Source of the DNA: JASFUX01 sp050050115
GTDB taxonomy: Bacteria; Pseudomonadota; Alphaproteobacteria; Caulobacterales; Maricaulaceae
Assembly (NCBI GenBank): GCA_050050115.1
Contig: JASFUX010000036.1
Location: forward strand, 1-17,146
Direction: 5' to 3'
DNA length: 17,146 nt
A model generated the notes under the pieces. It was given only the letters and a program-made list of their open reading frames with translations, made no database searches and was not told the origin of the DNA. Position numbers and translations under genes: made by a program. Positions within the stretch are counted from its first letter, which is position 1, and each line of letters opens with the position of its first letter. Positions 7,527 through 14,255 of the stretch are shown in pieces.

Positions 7527-8957
7527 ATGATCAAGCTTCGAATTCGCCTCGCCTTCGGCGCAATCGCACTCATCGTCGCGGCGTGCGCGGGTCTTACACC
7601 GATGGGCTCCAACCAACTCACCGTGACAACGGCTTCGGGCGACCTGGCGGGACAGTTGATCGACGGCGTGCGGGTGTGGAAGGGCGTGCCTTACGCCGCG
7701 CCGCCGGTTGGAGATTTGCGCTGGGCGCCGCCGCAGCCCGTCTCCTGGGACGGCGTCTATACGGCGGACGCGTTCGCTCCGGCCTGTCTGCAGCGCGTCA
7801 ACGAGGACGGCTCGCCCAACGGCGGCGGCTACGCCGGCCCGGTCAGCGAAGACTGCCTCTATCTCAACATCTGGGCGCCGGCGGAGGCTTCGGACGCGCC
7901 GGTGATGGTCTGGCTCTTTGGCGGCGGCGGAGTGGTCGGCGCAGGCAACGTTTCGACCTACGACGGTTCGGCCTTCGCGCGCGACGGCGTCATCCTTGTG
8001 ACGATCAACTATCGCCTGGGCGCTCTCGGCGGATTCGCCCATCCTGCTTTGACGGCAGACGCCGGCGATGGCGCCGGCTTTGCGAACTACCACCTGTTGG
8101 ACGCGATGGCGGCGCTCGCCTGGGTGAAAGACAACGCCGCTGTCTTCGGCGGCGATCCTGACAACGTCACTTTATTTGGAGAGTCCGCCGGCGCGACGAT
8201 GACCGCAAACATCGTCACATCGCCGATGGCCGCCGGTCTGTTCGACAAGGCCATCTTTGAATCCACCGGTTCGCTGCCAACGCCCGCAACGCCGCTTGCG
8301 CGCGCTGCGGAGCGGGGCGGCGCGCTGGCGAGCGAGCTCGGTCTGCCCGGCGCCGATGCGACTGCGGAGCAGCTGCGCGCGCTCGACGCCTGGTCGATCA
8401 TCAACAACCGGACCTACGGCGGCGGTTCGCGCACCATTCTCGACGGTCGGGTGAAAGCGCAGTCGATCCTCGACAGCTTCGCCGACGGCAATGAGAACGA
8501 CGTGCTTCTGATGCTCGGCACGAACAGCGACGAAGGCCGTCTGCGCGGCACGCAGCTCGTCGCGAACTTCGCCGAGGACGGCGCGCCGGTGTTCCAATAC
8601 TTCTTCGACTACGTGCCGCACGGCCTCCGGGCGCAGAACCCGAACGGTGCGCCGCACGCCGGCGAGCTGCCGTTCGTGTTCGACACCCTATCGATCTATG
8701 CGCGCCTCGAGGGTCAAGTGACGGATGAAGATCAGCAGGCGGCGGACCTTGTCCATTCGTGCTGGGTCGCTTTCGCCAAGGCGCCGCCCAACGCGCGGGA
8801 GCTCGAATGCGGGGACGGATTCGTCTGGCCGGCGCGCGCCGACGCCAACGATGAGGCTGTGGCGATTTTCCAAAGCACGCCCTCGCTCGGGCGCGCGCCT
8901 GAGCTACGCTCCCCGCCAAATGGCGCTGAGCCCGGGCCGACCAGCCGGGAAAGCTGA
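7527..8957 (+). CDS. Type-B carboxylesterase lipoprotein, shortened form
   Basis: This 476-residue second type-B carboxylesterase is a predicted lipoprotein (Sec-type signal ending VAAC, Cys20). ATG 7527 is preferred over a TTG two codons earlier. Motifs are VWKGVPYAAPPVGDLRW, VSEDCLYLNIWAP, GESAG (nucleophile S220), GTNSDEG (E336) and PHAGELPFVF (H377). Two things are odd. The oxyanion loop reads WLFGGGGVVGAG, with Phe where family members have His. Glu and His are only 41 residues apart, against 102 in the preceding esterase, so the helical segment that normally follows GTNxDEG and covers the active site is missing about 60 residues. The catalytic triad survives, so this may be an open-cleft enzyme for a bulky substrate or a decaying copy. 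The low-complexity C-terminal tail runs up to the repeat region. Confidence 0.87.
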   Translation: MIKLRIRLAFGAIALIVAACAGLTPMGSNQLTVTTASGDLAGQLIDGVRVWKGVPYAAPPVGDLRWAPPQPVSWDGVYTADAFAPACLQRVNEDGSPNGGGYAGPVSEDCLYLNIWAPAEASDAPVMVWLFGGGGVVGAGNVSTYDGSAFARDGVILVTINYRLGALGGFAHPALTADAGDGAGFANYHLLDAMAALAWVKDNAAVFGGDPDNVTLFGESAGATMTANIVTSPMAAGLFDKAIFESTGSLPTPATPLARAAERGGALASELGLPGADATAEQLRALDAWSIINNRTYGGGSRTILDGRVKAQSILDSFADGNENDVLLMLGTNSDEGRLRGTQLVANFAEDGAPVFQYFFDYVPHGLRAQNPNGAPHAGELPFVFDTLSIYARLEGQVTDEDQQAADLVHSCWVAFAKAPPNARELECGDGFVWPARADANDEAVAIFQSTPSLGRAPELRSPPNGAEPGPTSRES

Positions 8958-9031
8958 AGGCAGCTTCGCACTGAGGTCCTGGCCGTCCGGTTCCCCAACT
9001 ACCGCGATATCAGAGGCAGGAACTCGCGCCG

Positions 9032-9118
9032 AACATTACCAACGTCCGCTTTTGGCCGAAAGCGGTCGTTCGTAATGTTTCATGACATTATCTGCCTGCA
9101 ACTCAAGCGGACTTTCGG
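9032..9118. repeat. Intact palindromic repeat with downstream module
   Basis: Arms at 9032-9054 and 9057-9079 (AACATTAC...CCGCTTTTG / CGAAAGCGG...GTAATGTT) pair at 20 of 23 positions around a central GC. This is the clearest full copy of the repeat that the IS30-like element targets. Downstream, 9090-9118 carries the second module ending CAACTCAAGCGGACTTTCGG, aligned with 120-148 near the window start. It lies just past the end of the hydrolase run and could also fold as a transcription terminator. Confidence 0.8.
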
Positions 9119-9121
9119 GAA

Positions 9122-9159
9122 GCGCCATTTCCTTCGATGAGGTTCATCGTCATTGGCGC
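9122..9159. repeat. Nested hairpin of unknown role
   Basis: An inner perfect 6-bp stem, CGATGA-GGT-TCATCG (9135-9149), sits inside an outer 6-bp inverted repeat, GCGCCA (9122-9127) and TGGCGC (9154-9159). It lies about 70 bases upstream of the small membrane protein gene. It could be an RNA structure in that gene's leader or a regulator site. Nothing else supports a function. Confidence 0.25.
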
Positions 9160-9231
9160 GATCCAGCGTGCCGGCTGACATTGTGGGTGCAAAACAGAGG
9201 TCGGAACGAGGCCCTTTAGGATACATCTCCG

Positions 9232-9693
9232 GTGGCGCAAACTCACTCTCACTCCCGACTTACAGTTCGACGAAGGCGGACTGTCCAAGGCATTTACATC
9301 GCGCTATTTGCCGGAATGTCGGGCGTCGGAGTACTGAACATCCTGGTATTTGTCGGTTCAGATATCGCGGACAGGAATTGGCTTTTCTTCTTCATGGTCT
9401 GCGTCTGGACATCGCTAATGGTCTGGCTTCTCTACCGAGTGACCAGGATCACCCTCGAGAACAAACCGCTTGCAGAGTTCGAACCGGCTGGCGTCATTAC
9501 AGAACAGGGTGATTTTCTCTCTTGGAGCCAAATTTCCAAAATCTATTTATGGACGGGCGTCTTGTTCATAAGAGATCAGTCAGGAAACGAAATTGTCCGA
9601 CTAGACCCGGCAGAGGTTGGCGGGAGGACGCTGAAACGCGTGAAGTCTCTCATTCGAGCAAATGCACCAGCAGGTCTCTCCGGCGATATATGA
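9232..9693 (+). CDS. Small membrane protein, two helices plus PH-like C-terminal domain
   Basis: The 153-residue product is not firmly assigned. It starts at GTG 9232, with AGGA about ten bases before. Two hydrophobic helices (about 19-41 and 49-69) follow a basic N-terminus. The soluble tail reads AGVITEQGDFLSWSQISKIYLWTGVLFIRD, with the pattern of alternating strands and W-S-x-I seen in small bacterial PH-like membrane proteins such as the STM3941 group. It is probably an inner-membrane protein with a cytoplasmic beta domain. Base composition is visibly richer in A and T than the neighbouring blocks, suggesting a different origin. It is flanked on both sides by palindromic repeats and converges with the methyltransferase gene. 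Confidence 0.65.
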   Translation: MAQTHSHSRLTVRRRRTVQGIYIALFAGMSGVGVLNILVFVGSDIADRNWLFFFMVCVWTSLMVWLLYRVTRITLENKPLAEFEPAGVITEQGDFLSWSQISKIYLWTGVLFIRDQSGNEIVRLDPAEVGGRTLKRVKSLIRANAPAGLSGDI

Positions 9694-9715
9694 ACTCATA
9701 GTCACTTGATCGCCT

Positions 9716-9751
9716 GATGTCCGCTTTCGGCCAAAAGCGAACGTTCGTAAT
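9716..9751. repeat. Palindromic repeat copy between convergent genes
   Basis: TGTCCGCTTTCGG and CCAAAAGCGAACGTTCGTAAT flank a central GC at 9730-9731. The right arm is full length with the usual CGTAAT end, while the outer left arm has decayed. It sits in the 95-base gap between two convergent genes, where it may serve both as a terminator hairpin. Confidence 0.65.
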
Positions 9752-9788
9752 CGTCCCTGGGAACGGCCGTCACTGGCTTACGGCGGCC

Positions 9789-10562
9789 CTAGGTGCGCGC
9801 CGCTCTAAGTGCGGACTTCGGCCTCACAAACACCTCGAAGATGCACTCAGAAGATAGGGGCGTGCTGGACGCTCCAAATTCCTTGAGTACCGCCTCGCTG
9901 AAGTCGTGGAAGACCGCATCGAACGTGTGCTGCTCCATTCCCCAACACGATCCGTGCGAACGGTGGCGATAGGCCCAAAGCCGATCGGCCACCGTTTCAT
10001 CAAGCCGCCAACGAACGGCGTAGTCCGGCGCCCTCTCGGAAGAGCGTTGCACGACGTGCCGTCGCCCCCGCGAACTTGATAGATGCGCCGCTTTGGCCGC
10101 CAGCCACATCGCCTCGATGTCTTGACGGTGTTTGGGCCAGTTGCATCGGCAGTCCACGTGCGCCCCCTCATCGTTCAAGACGCGGTCAATCTCCTGATCC
10201 GCCCTCTCGCGATCGGTCAGGTGCAAGACGTGCGATGTGATGGCGATGTCGAAGCTGGATGCGGGCACGGGCAACGCCTCTGCCACACCTCGCATGGTCT
10301 CGATGTTCGTCGCGCCGCTTGCGTCGGCCTTGCGCCTCAACACGCCGAGCATCTCCTCCGATGGATCGACTGCAACCACGCATGCAACTTGTTCAGCCAA
10401 GGGAACAGCAAGCAGGCCAGTTCCCGCACCGATGTCGACGATGCGAACTGCGGCGAGGTCTCGATCATCAAGGATGAGTTCAAACACCTCGCTCAAAACA
10501 TGCGGAGGGTATCCTCTCGATGCGTCGTAAACCTCGGCGATTGAGCTGTAGTAGGTGCGCAT
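9789..10562 (-). CDS. Class I SAM-dependent methyltransferase
   Basis: This 257-residue protein transfers a methyl group from S-adenosylmethionine to an unknown acceptor, probably in the cytoplasm. ATG at 10562 (MRTYYSSIAEVYDASRGYPP) was chosen over an in-frame TTG three codons upstream. The YYSSIAEVYDASRGYPP opening, motif I VDIGAGTG (42-49), the acidic residue D66 in VVAVDPSEEML and ALPVPASSFDIAITSHVLHL (post-I and motif IV) are typical of the ubiE/Methyltransf_11 type. After motif IV the usual RVLKPGG turn is RVLNDEG and the C-terminal third is unfamiliar. It is transcribed towards the small membrane protein gene and away from the 100-residue gene to its right, and is not in an operon. Confidence 0.85.
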   Translation of the reverse strand: MRTYYSSIAEVYDASRGYPPHVLSEVFELILDDRDLAAVRIVDIGAGTGLLAVPLAEQVACVVAVDPSEEMLGVLRRKADASGATNIETMRGVAEALPVPASSFDIAITSHVLHLTDRERADQEIDRVLNDEGAHVDCRCNWPKHRQDIEAMWLAAKAAHLSSSRGRRHVVQRSSERAPDYAVRWRLDETVADRLWAYRHRSHGSCWGMEQHTFDAVFHDFSEAVLKEFGASSTPLSSECIFEVFVRPKSALRAART

Positions 10563-10670
10563 GCGGCTCAACGTATCCGCTGGCGGATCGGGCGCCTACG
10601 GCCCGGTCCTCGCGGATGGGACATCGTTCGGATGAGCGTCCACGGTGAGTTTCAGCTGCCCGATCGAGAC

Positions 10671-10706
10671 ATTACGAATGACCGCTTTTGGCCGAAAGCG
10701 GACATT
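10671..10706. repeat. Palindromic repeat copy between divergent genes
   Basis: ATTACGAATGACCGCTTTTG (10671-10690) and CGAAAGCGGACATT lie around a central GC at 10691-10692. The inner arms pair well and the outer right arm is degenerate. It lies in the spacer between the leftward methyltransferase and the rightward 100-residue gene. Confidence 0.7.
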
Positions 10707-10763
10707 TGAACTGGGCGAATGCGATGTAGGTTGGTGGAAAGTGTCTGCAACGCGGTGAAGCCA

Positions 10764-11066
10764 ATGTCGGATCAGGTCCAATTGCTCTCGCCCGCTGGCA
10801 ACTACTGCGTCGTTCAAGTTGACGGGCGGAAGTTTCCAGGCGTGGTGTTTCAAGGCGACAGCATCGCCTCTCTGCTTTCGAGATTGAACGCGATTGAGGA
10901 TCGCCTTCGGGAAACCGGGGTGTCCTGCGAGGATGATGCTCGTGCAGAATTGGACTTTGTTCGAGATGCGCTCGACCGGGTACTTCAACACTACGAGAGC
11001 TTTGTCGCGGCGAGCGGAGGCAAGTTGCCATATCCTGCGCGTCAGCCGCTGAATCTGAAGCTCTAG
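10764..11066 (+). CDS. Conserved-looking hypothetical protein, 100 residues
   Basis: I do not recognise a characterised family. ATG 10764 is preferred over the in-frame start at 10719 because GGTGAAG (10754-10760) sits three bases before it and because MSDQVQLLSPAGNYCVVQVDGRKFPG reads as a normal N-terminus. The segment NYCVVQVDGRKFPGVVFQGDSIASL is compact and could be a small beta domain, possibly of a DUF6959-like type (from memory, uncertain). The second half is charged and helical (SLLSRLNAIEDRLRE...FVRDALDRVLQHYESF) and may be a coiled coil. There are no membrane or export signals. The IS30-like element has inserted in a palindrome 34 bases after its stop, so the gene itself is intact. 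Confidence 0.6.
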   Translation: MSDQVQLLSPAGNYCVVQVDGRKFPGVVFQGDSIASLLSRLNAIEDRLRETGVSCEDDARAELDFVRDALDRVLQHYESFVAASGGKLPYPARQPLNLKL

Positions 11067-11084
11067 CTCACTCCGACGATCTCC

Positions 11085-11100
11085 AATGACCGGTTTTCGC
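11085..11100. repeat. Left half of palindromic repeat split by the IS
   Basis: AATGACCGGTTTTCGC is the left arm plus the central GC. The matching right arm, GCCGAAAGCGGTCATTCGTAATG, follows the IS at 12327-12349. Removing the IS and one GC restores a continuous palindrome, so GC is the 2-bp target duplication. Confidence 0.85.
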
Positions 11101-12326
11101 TGTGGTCTCAACGGGTCGACGCAACGCTTTAGTTCATCTGCGAGCTGGAGCAGAGCGCATGAAGCAACGACCTCGGATCTACTATTCCTCTGAGCAGCGC
11201 AAAGAGATTTGGGATCGCTGGAAGCGGGGCGAGACGCTCCATGCGATCGGACGCGTCTTCGATCGCGGACATTCCTCGATCTTCGCGGTGCTCGCGCCCA
11301 GCGGAGGCTTGCGTCCGCCGCCGCGCCGACGATCGGCCCTGGCGCTGTCGCTGGCCGAGCGTGAGGAGATTTCGCGCGGACTGAGCGCGGGTCTGTCTTT
11401 GCGGGCGATCGCGCGCGGGCTGTCGCGTCCGGCCTCGACGGTCAGCCGCGAGGTGGCCCGGAACGGCGGGTGGCGAGGTTACCGCGCCGCTCGCGCCGAC
11501 CAGGCCGCGTGGGATCGCGCGCTTCGGCCCAAGCCGGCCAAGCTCGCCAGGAACCCGGCCCTCGCCCGGGTCGTGGCTGGCAAGCTGGCTCTGGACTGGT
11601 CGCCTGAGCAGATTGCAGGCTGGCTGAAGCTGACCCGCCCTCACGACGAGCACGCCCGCGTGTCCCACGAGACGATCTACAAGAGCCTGTTCATCCAAGC
11701 CCGCGGGGCTTTGAAGAAGGACCTCGTCAAGCATCTGCGGTCGAGGCGCGCGATCCGCCGTTCCAGGACGAGCTCGCTCAAGAGCCAGGGGCTCGGCCAG
11801 ATCAAAGACGCGGTCTCGATCCGTGAGCGGCCGGCGGCGGCCGAGGACCGCGCGGTCCCCGGCCACTGGGAGGGCGACCTGATCGCGGGGTCGAACAACT
11901 CCTACATCGCCACGCTGGTCGAGCGTCATTCGCGCTACGTGATGCTGGCGAAGGTGGCGAACAAGGACACCGCCTCGGTGATCTCGGCTCTGATCAAACA
12001 GGCTCGGGCGTTGCCACGGGAGCTGTCGAAGTCGCTGACCTGGGACCGCGGCAAGGAACTCGCCGATCACGCCCGCTTCACTTTGGCGACCGACATGGCG
12101 GTCTACTTCGCCGATCCCCAAAGCCCTTGGCAACGCGGCTCGAACGAGAACACCAACGGGCTTTTAAGGCAGTACTTCCCGAAAGGAACCGACTTGTCCG
12201 TGCACAGCCAGGCGCATCTCGACAAGATCGCGCGACGGCTTAATGAGAGACCGCGGAAAACCCTGGACTTCCAGACCCCGGCCGCGCGATTTAACGCCTG
12301 CGTTGCATCGACCCCTTGAGGCCGCA
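11101..12326 (+). mobile_element. Complete IS30-family insertion sequence (copy 2)
   Basis: The element is 1226 bp, close to the 1221 bp of IS30. Terminal inverted repeats at 11101-11127 and 12300-12326 match at 23 of 27 positions. They begin TG(T/C)GG(T/C)CTCAA, resembling the IS30 ends as I recall them. A 2-bp duplication, GC, flanks it (11099-11100 and 12327-12328). One transposase gene fills it. It is inserted exactly at the centre of a palindromic repeat. Further copies of the same element, in the same orientation, reach into both ends of the window. Confidence 0.95.
11159..12319 (+). CDS. IS30-family transposase
   Basis: This 386-residue DDE transposase (IS30 itself has 383) catalyses movement of the surrounding element. 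ATG 11159 follows GGAG at 11147-11150. The longer frame from GTG 11102 would begin inside the left inverted repeat and is unlikely. The N-terminal part has two helix-turn-helix regions (SSEQRKEIWDRWKRGETLHAI and SLRAIARGLSRPASTVSREV), the second being the IS30-type domain that binds the ends. Catalytic residues are D240 in GHWEGDLI, D296 in LTWDRGKEL and E330 in RGSNENTNG, giving the classic D-x33-E spacing. The frame is intact, so this copy should be active. The stop lies seven bases before the right tip. Confidence 0.96.
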   Translation: MKQRPRIYYSSEQRKEIWDRWKRGETLHAIGRVFDRGHSSIFAVLAPSGGLRPPPRRRSALALSLAEREEISRGLSAGLSLRAIARGLSRPASTVSREVARNGGWRGYRAARADQAAWDRALRPKPAKLARNPALARVVAGKLALDWSPEQIAGWLKLTRPHDEHARVSHETIYKSLFIQARGALKKDLVKHLRSRRAIRRSRTSSLKSQGLGQIKDAVSIRERPAAAEDRAVPGHWEGDLIAGSNNSYIATLVERHSRYVMLAKVANKDTASVISALIKQARALPRELSKSLTWDRGKELADHARFTLATDMAVYFADPQSPWQRGSNENTNGLLRQYFPKGTDLSVHSQAHLDKIARRLNERPRKTLDFQTPAARFNACVASTP

Positions 12327-12349
12327 GCCGAAAGCGGTCATTCGTAATG
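12327..12349. repeat. Right half of palindromic repeat split by the IS
   Basis: GCCGAAAGCGG then TCATTCGTAATG is the right arm of the target palindrome whose left arm is at 11085-11100. Between here and 12431 I see no gene. Confidence 0.85.
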
Positions 12350-12431
12350 TTTGCATTATACGACCAACAAGCGCCCAAGGCGGGTGCCTGACCAGATGGG
12401 CTGAGCGTGCTTGCGAGGTCTGCGTCCAAAT

Positions 12432-12464
12432 CTGCTGCGGGCGGTTTTCAACCGCCCGCAGCAG
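12432..12464 (-). terminator. Strong hairpin, probable terminator of the leftward cluster
   Basis: A perfect 15-bp stem (12432-12446 with 12450-12464) closes on a 3-base loop, TTC. It lies 27 bases past the stop of the leftward YHS gene. On the minus strand it is followed only by ATTTGG, so the U-tract is poor, but the stem is very GC-rich. It may also insulate the cluster from transcription out of the IS. Confidence 0.7.
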
Positions 12465-12491
12465 TTGGCGACGCGTCGCTCGATGCGGCGC

Positions 12492-13004
12492 CTAGGACGC
12501 GCTGTCGGCGGCCGCGTTCACTTCTTCGACCGTGACGTGGTGCATGCCCGGCCAGTTCGCATAGGCGAGCTCGAGCGTGCCTTCCTTGTCGTCGAGGTAT
12601 TTGCCGAACGCCACGGCGTTCAAGAACACGTAGAGCTTGCCGTCGACGATGTCGGCGTAATGCGGATCGGCGTCGAGCTTGCGGTTGATGGCCACGCCGA
12701 AGGCGCAGAATCCGCCGAACTGGGGCATGAAGGCTTCGGGGTCGGCGGCGAACTGGTTCATCGTCTCCTCGGACGCGAAGTAGTAGGCGACGCCGTCGCG
12801 CTCGAACGTGAAGGTCGCATCGCCGGCCGTCACGTCCAGGCCGGTCGCCAGCGCCACCGCGTCGTCGCCGCGCAGCGCGACGCCCGCACCAGTGAGCGTC
12901 GTGCCCGTCGAGGTGTTGTACTCGTCTTCGGCGAGGGCCGCGGAGCCGGCGGAGACGGCGCAGAGCAGCGTCGTGGCGGCGAGCAGGGTCTTGATCGTCT
13001 TCAT
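12492..13004 (-). CDS. Exported YHS-domain protein
   Basis: The 170-residue protein has a Sec signal peptide (MKTIKTLLAATTLLCAVSAG, cut after AALA near residue 25), placing it in the periplasm. The body matches the YHS-domain group: GDDAVAL..., FTFERDGVAYYFASEETMNQFAADPEAFMPQFGGFCAFGVA, then LYVFLNAVAFGKYLDD and ANWPG. YHS domains are short Cys-containing modules thought to bind metals; here a single Cys lies in GGFCAFG. AAAGGACC lies before ATG 13004. It is the last gene of the leftward cluster, 69 bases after the flavoprotein gene and before a strong hairpin. A role in metal handling or redox is plausible but not shown. Confidence 0.85.
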   Translation of the reverse strand: MKTIKTLLAATTLLCAVSAGSAALAEDEYNTSTGTTLTGAGVALRGDDAVALATGLDVTAGDATFTFERDGVAYYFASEETMNQFAADPEAFMPQFGGFCAFGVAINRKLDADPHYADIVDGKLYVFLNAVAFGKYLDDKEGTLELAYANWPGMHHVTVEEVNAAADSAS

Positions 13005-13073
13005 AACGAAGGTCCTTTGTCTATGAACGCCCGAATGGGCGAGGTTGAAGTCAGAGGCGGTCGAAGCCGTCGC

Positions 13074-13709
13074 TCACGGCGCGTCCGCGCGCTCGACCAG
13101 CGCGCGCAGACGGCGGTTGTCCTCGGTGAGCCGGGCGAGCTCGGCGTGCAGGGGCTGAAGCTCCGTGTGCACTTCGTCGAGGGTGAAGCGGCGGGGAATG
13201 TGTTGGGGGCAGTTCCAGTCGAAGGCGGCCACGTCGATGAGCACGGCGCGCTCGGGTCGCGCGCGATAGCCCTCGACGTGCAGACTGTGAACGAGGCGGG
13301 GATCGTCGTCGGCCTCCACCGCGCGGGCTCGACCCCAGAGCTTCAGCCGGCGGCGGTTCGGATAGTCCATCACGATGAGCGCGACGCGATCATCGCCGGC
13401 GAGATTACCGAGGCTGACGTACTGCCGGTTGCCGCGGAAGTCGGCGTAGCCGATCCGCGTCGGACCGAGGACGTGCAGGAAGCCGGGCGGGCCGCCGCGG
13501 AACTGCACGTACGGCCAGCCGGACTCCGAGACCGTCGCCTGAAAGAAGCCGTCGCATGCGGTGAGGAACGCCGCCTCCTCGGGACCTAAGACGTCGTTGG
13601 CGGGCGTGTCGGCGGCGAGGAAACGCTCATAGGCGTTCGCCGAGCCCAGGCGCTTCTGCGCGGCGCGCACGGCGGGCGTGAAGGCGATGTCGGCGAAGGC
13701 GCGGGACAT
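13074..13709 (-). CDS. Pyridoxamine 5'-phosphate oxidase-like FMN-binding protein
   Basis: This 211-residue flavin-binding split-barrel protein belongs to the pyridoxamine-phosphate-oxidase superfamily. Evidence is the pattern FLTACDGFFQATVSESGWPYVQFRGGPPGFLHVLG, IGYADFRGNRQYVSLGNLAGDDRVALIVMDYPNRRRLKLWGRARAV and FDWNCPQHIPRRF. Such stand-alone members usually act as FMN- or F420-dependent oxidoreductases in the cytoplasm and not as true PdxH. The last 40 residues (LDEVHTELQPLHAELARLTEDNRRLRALV) form a coiled coil and may dimerise or bind a partner. GGAGA lies shortly before ATG 13709. It is 43 bases from the DUF1348 gene upstream, so the two are probably cotranscribed. Confidence 0.87.
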   Translation of the reverse strand: MSRAFADIAFTPAVRAAQKRLGSANAYERFLAADTPANDVLGPEEAAFLTACDGFFQATVSESGWPYVQFRGGPPGFLHVLGPTRIGYADFRGNRQYVSLGNLAGDDRVALIVMDYPNRRRLKLWGRARAVEADDDPRLVHSLHVEGYRARPERAVLIDVAAFDWNCPQHIPRRFTLDEVHTELQPLHAELARLTEDNRRLRALVERADAP

Positions 13710-13752
13710 GGCGGTCTCCGATCGCCGCGCAGGTCAGCGCGGCGCGCAAGGG

Positions 13753-14160
13753 CTAGAGGCGGCGCTCGTCGGCGCGTATGGGAACGTCGTTGATGCTCGC
13801 TTCGCGACGGGCCATGAGCCCGTCAGGCGCGAACTCCCACTGCTCGTTGCCGTAGCTGCGGAACCACCGACCGGCGGCGTCGCGCCACTCGTAGGCGAAG
13901 CGCACTGAGATGCGGTCGTCCGTAAACGCCCAGAGCTCTTTCTTAAGCTTGTAGTCGAGCTCCTTGGTCCACTTCTCGCGAAGAAACGCTTTGATCGCGT
14001 CGCGCCCGGAAAAGAAGCGGTCGCGATTTCGCCATTGCGAGTCTTCGGTATAGGCAAGCGCGACGCGCTCAGGTTCGCGAGTGTTCCATGCGTCCTGCGC
14101 GGCTTGGACTTTCGCGAGTGCAGTCTCGCGCGTGAACGGGGGGACGAGCGCGGCGGTCAT
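13753..14160 (-). CDS. NTF2-like protein, DUF1348 family
   Basis: The 135-residue protein has the SnoaL/NTF2-like fold and belongs to the DUF1348 group. The whole length matches the family pattern: PPFTRETALAKVQAAQDAWN, YTEDSQWRNRDRFFSGRDAI, FLREKWTKELDYKLKKELWAF, VRFAYEWRDAAGRWFRSYGNE and FAPDGLMARREASINDVPI. NTF2-like folds form a conical pocket and often bind or convert small hydrophobic molecules; no reaction is established for this group. CGGAG precedes ATG 14160. There is no export signal. It is the second gene of the leftward cluster, following a hairpin that separates it from the 67-residue gene. Confidence 0.88.
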   Translation of the reverse strand: MTAALVPPFTRETALAKVQAAQDAWNTREPERVALAYTEDSQWRNRDRFFSGRDAIKAFLREKWTKELDYKLKKELWAFTDDRISVRFAYEWRDAAGRWFRSYGNEQWEFAPDGLMARREASINDVPIRADERRL

Positions 14161-14205
14161 GGTCGGTGCTCCGGCGATGTGTGCGAACGGAATAGCGAGG
14201 AGAGA

Positions 14206-14247
14206 GCCGTCGGAGCGCGGGTTCAGGAGGGGAGGCGCTCCGACGGC
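14206..14247 (-). terminator. Hairpin between the 67-residue gene and the DUF1348 gene
   Basis: GCCGTCGGAGCG (14206-14217) and CGCTCCGACGGC (14236-14247) are perfect 12-bp inverted repeats around an 18-base loop. They start nine bases after the stop of the 67-residue gene. On the minus strand the sequence that follows is pyrimidine-rich without a true T-run. It may be a leaky terminator or an RNA-processing hairpin that sets different expression levels for the genes on either side. Confidence 0.5.
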
Positions 14248-14255
14248 GGGCTCGG

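Noticed and set aside
9032..9751. CRISPR-like array from the palindromic repeats
   Set aside because: The copies are irregularly spaced, separated by genes and imperfect, and no cas gene is present.
11129..12133. 334-codon reverse-strand frame inside the IS
   Set aside because: It is antisense to an intact DDE transposase and shows no recognisable motif.
12376..12395. Second repeat module after the split palindrome (CAAGGCGGG)
   Set aside because: The offset is the same as in the two real cases, but the sequence in between and after does not align, so it may be chance.
12411..13589. 392-codon forward frame over the YHS and flavoprotein genes
   Set aside because: It is a shadow frame; the two minus-strand genes have family motifs, ribosome binding sites and a signal peptide.
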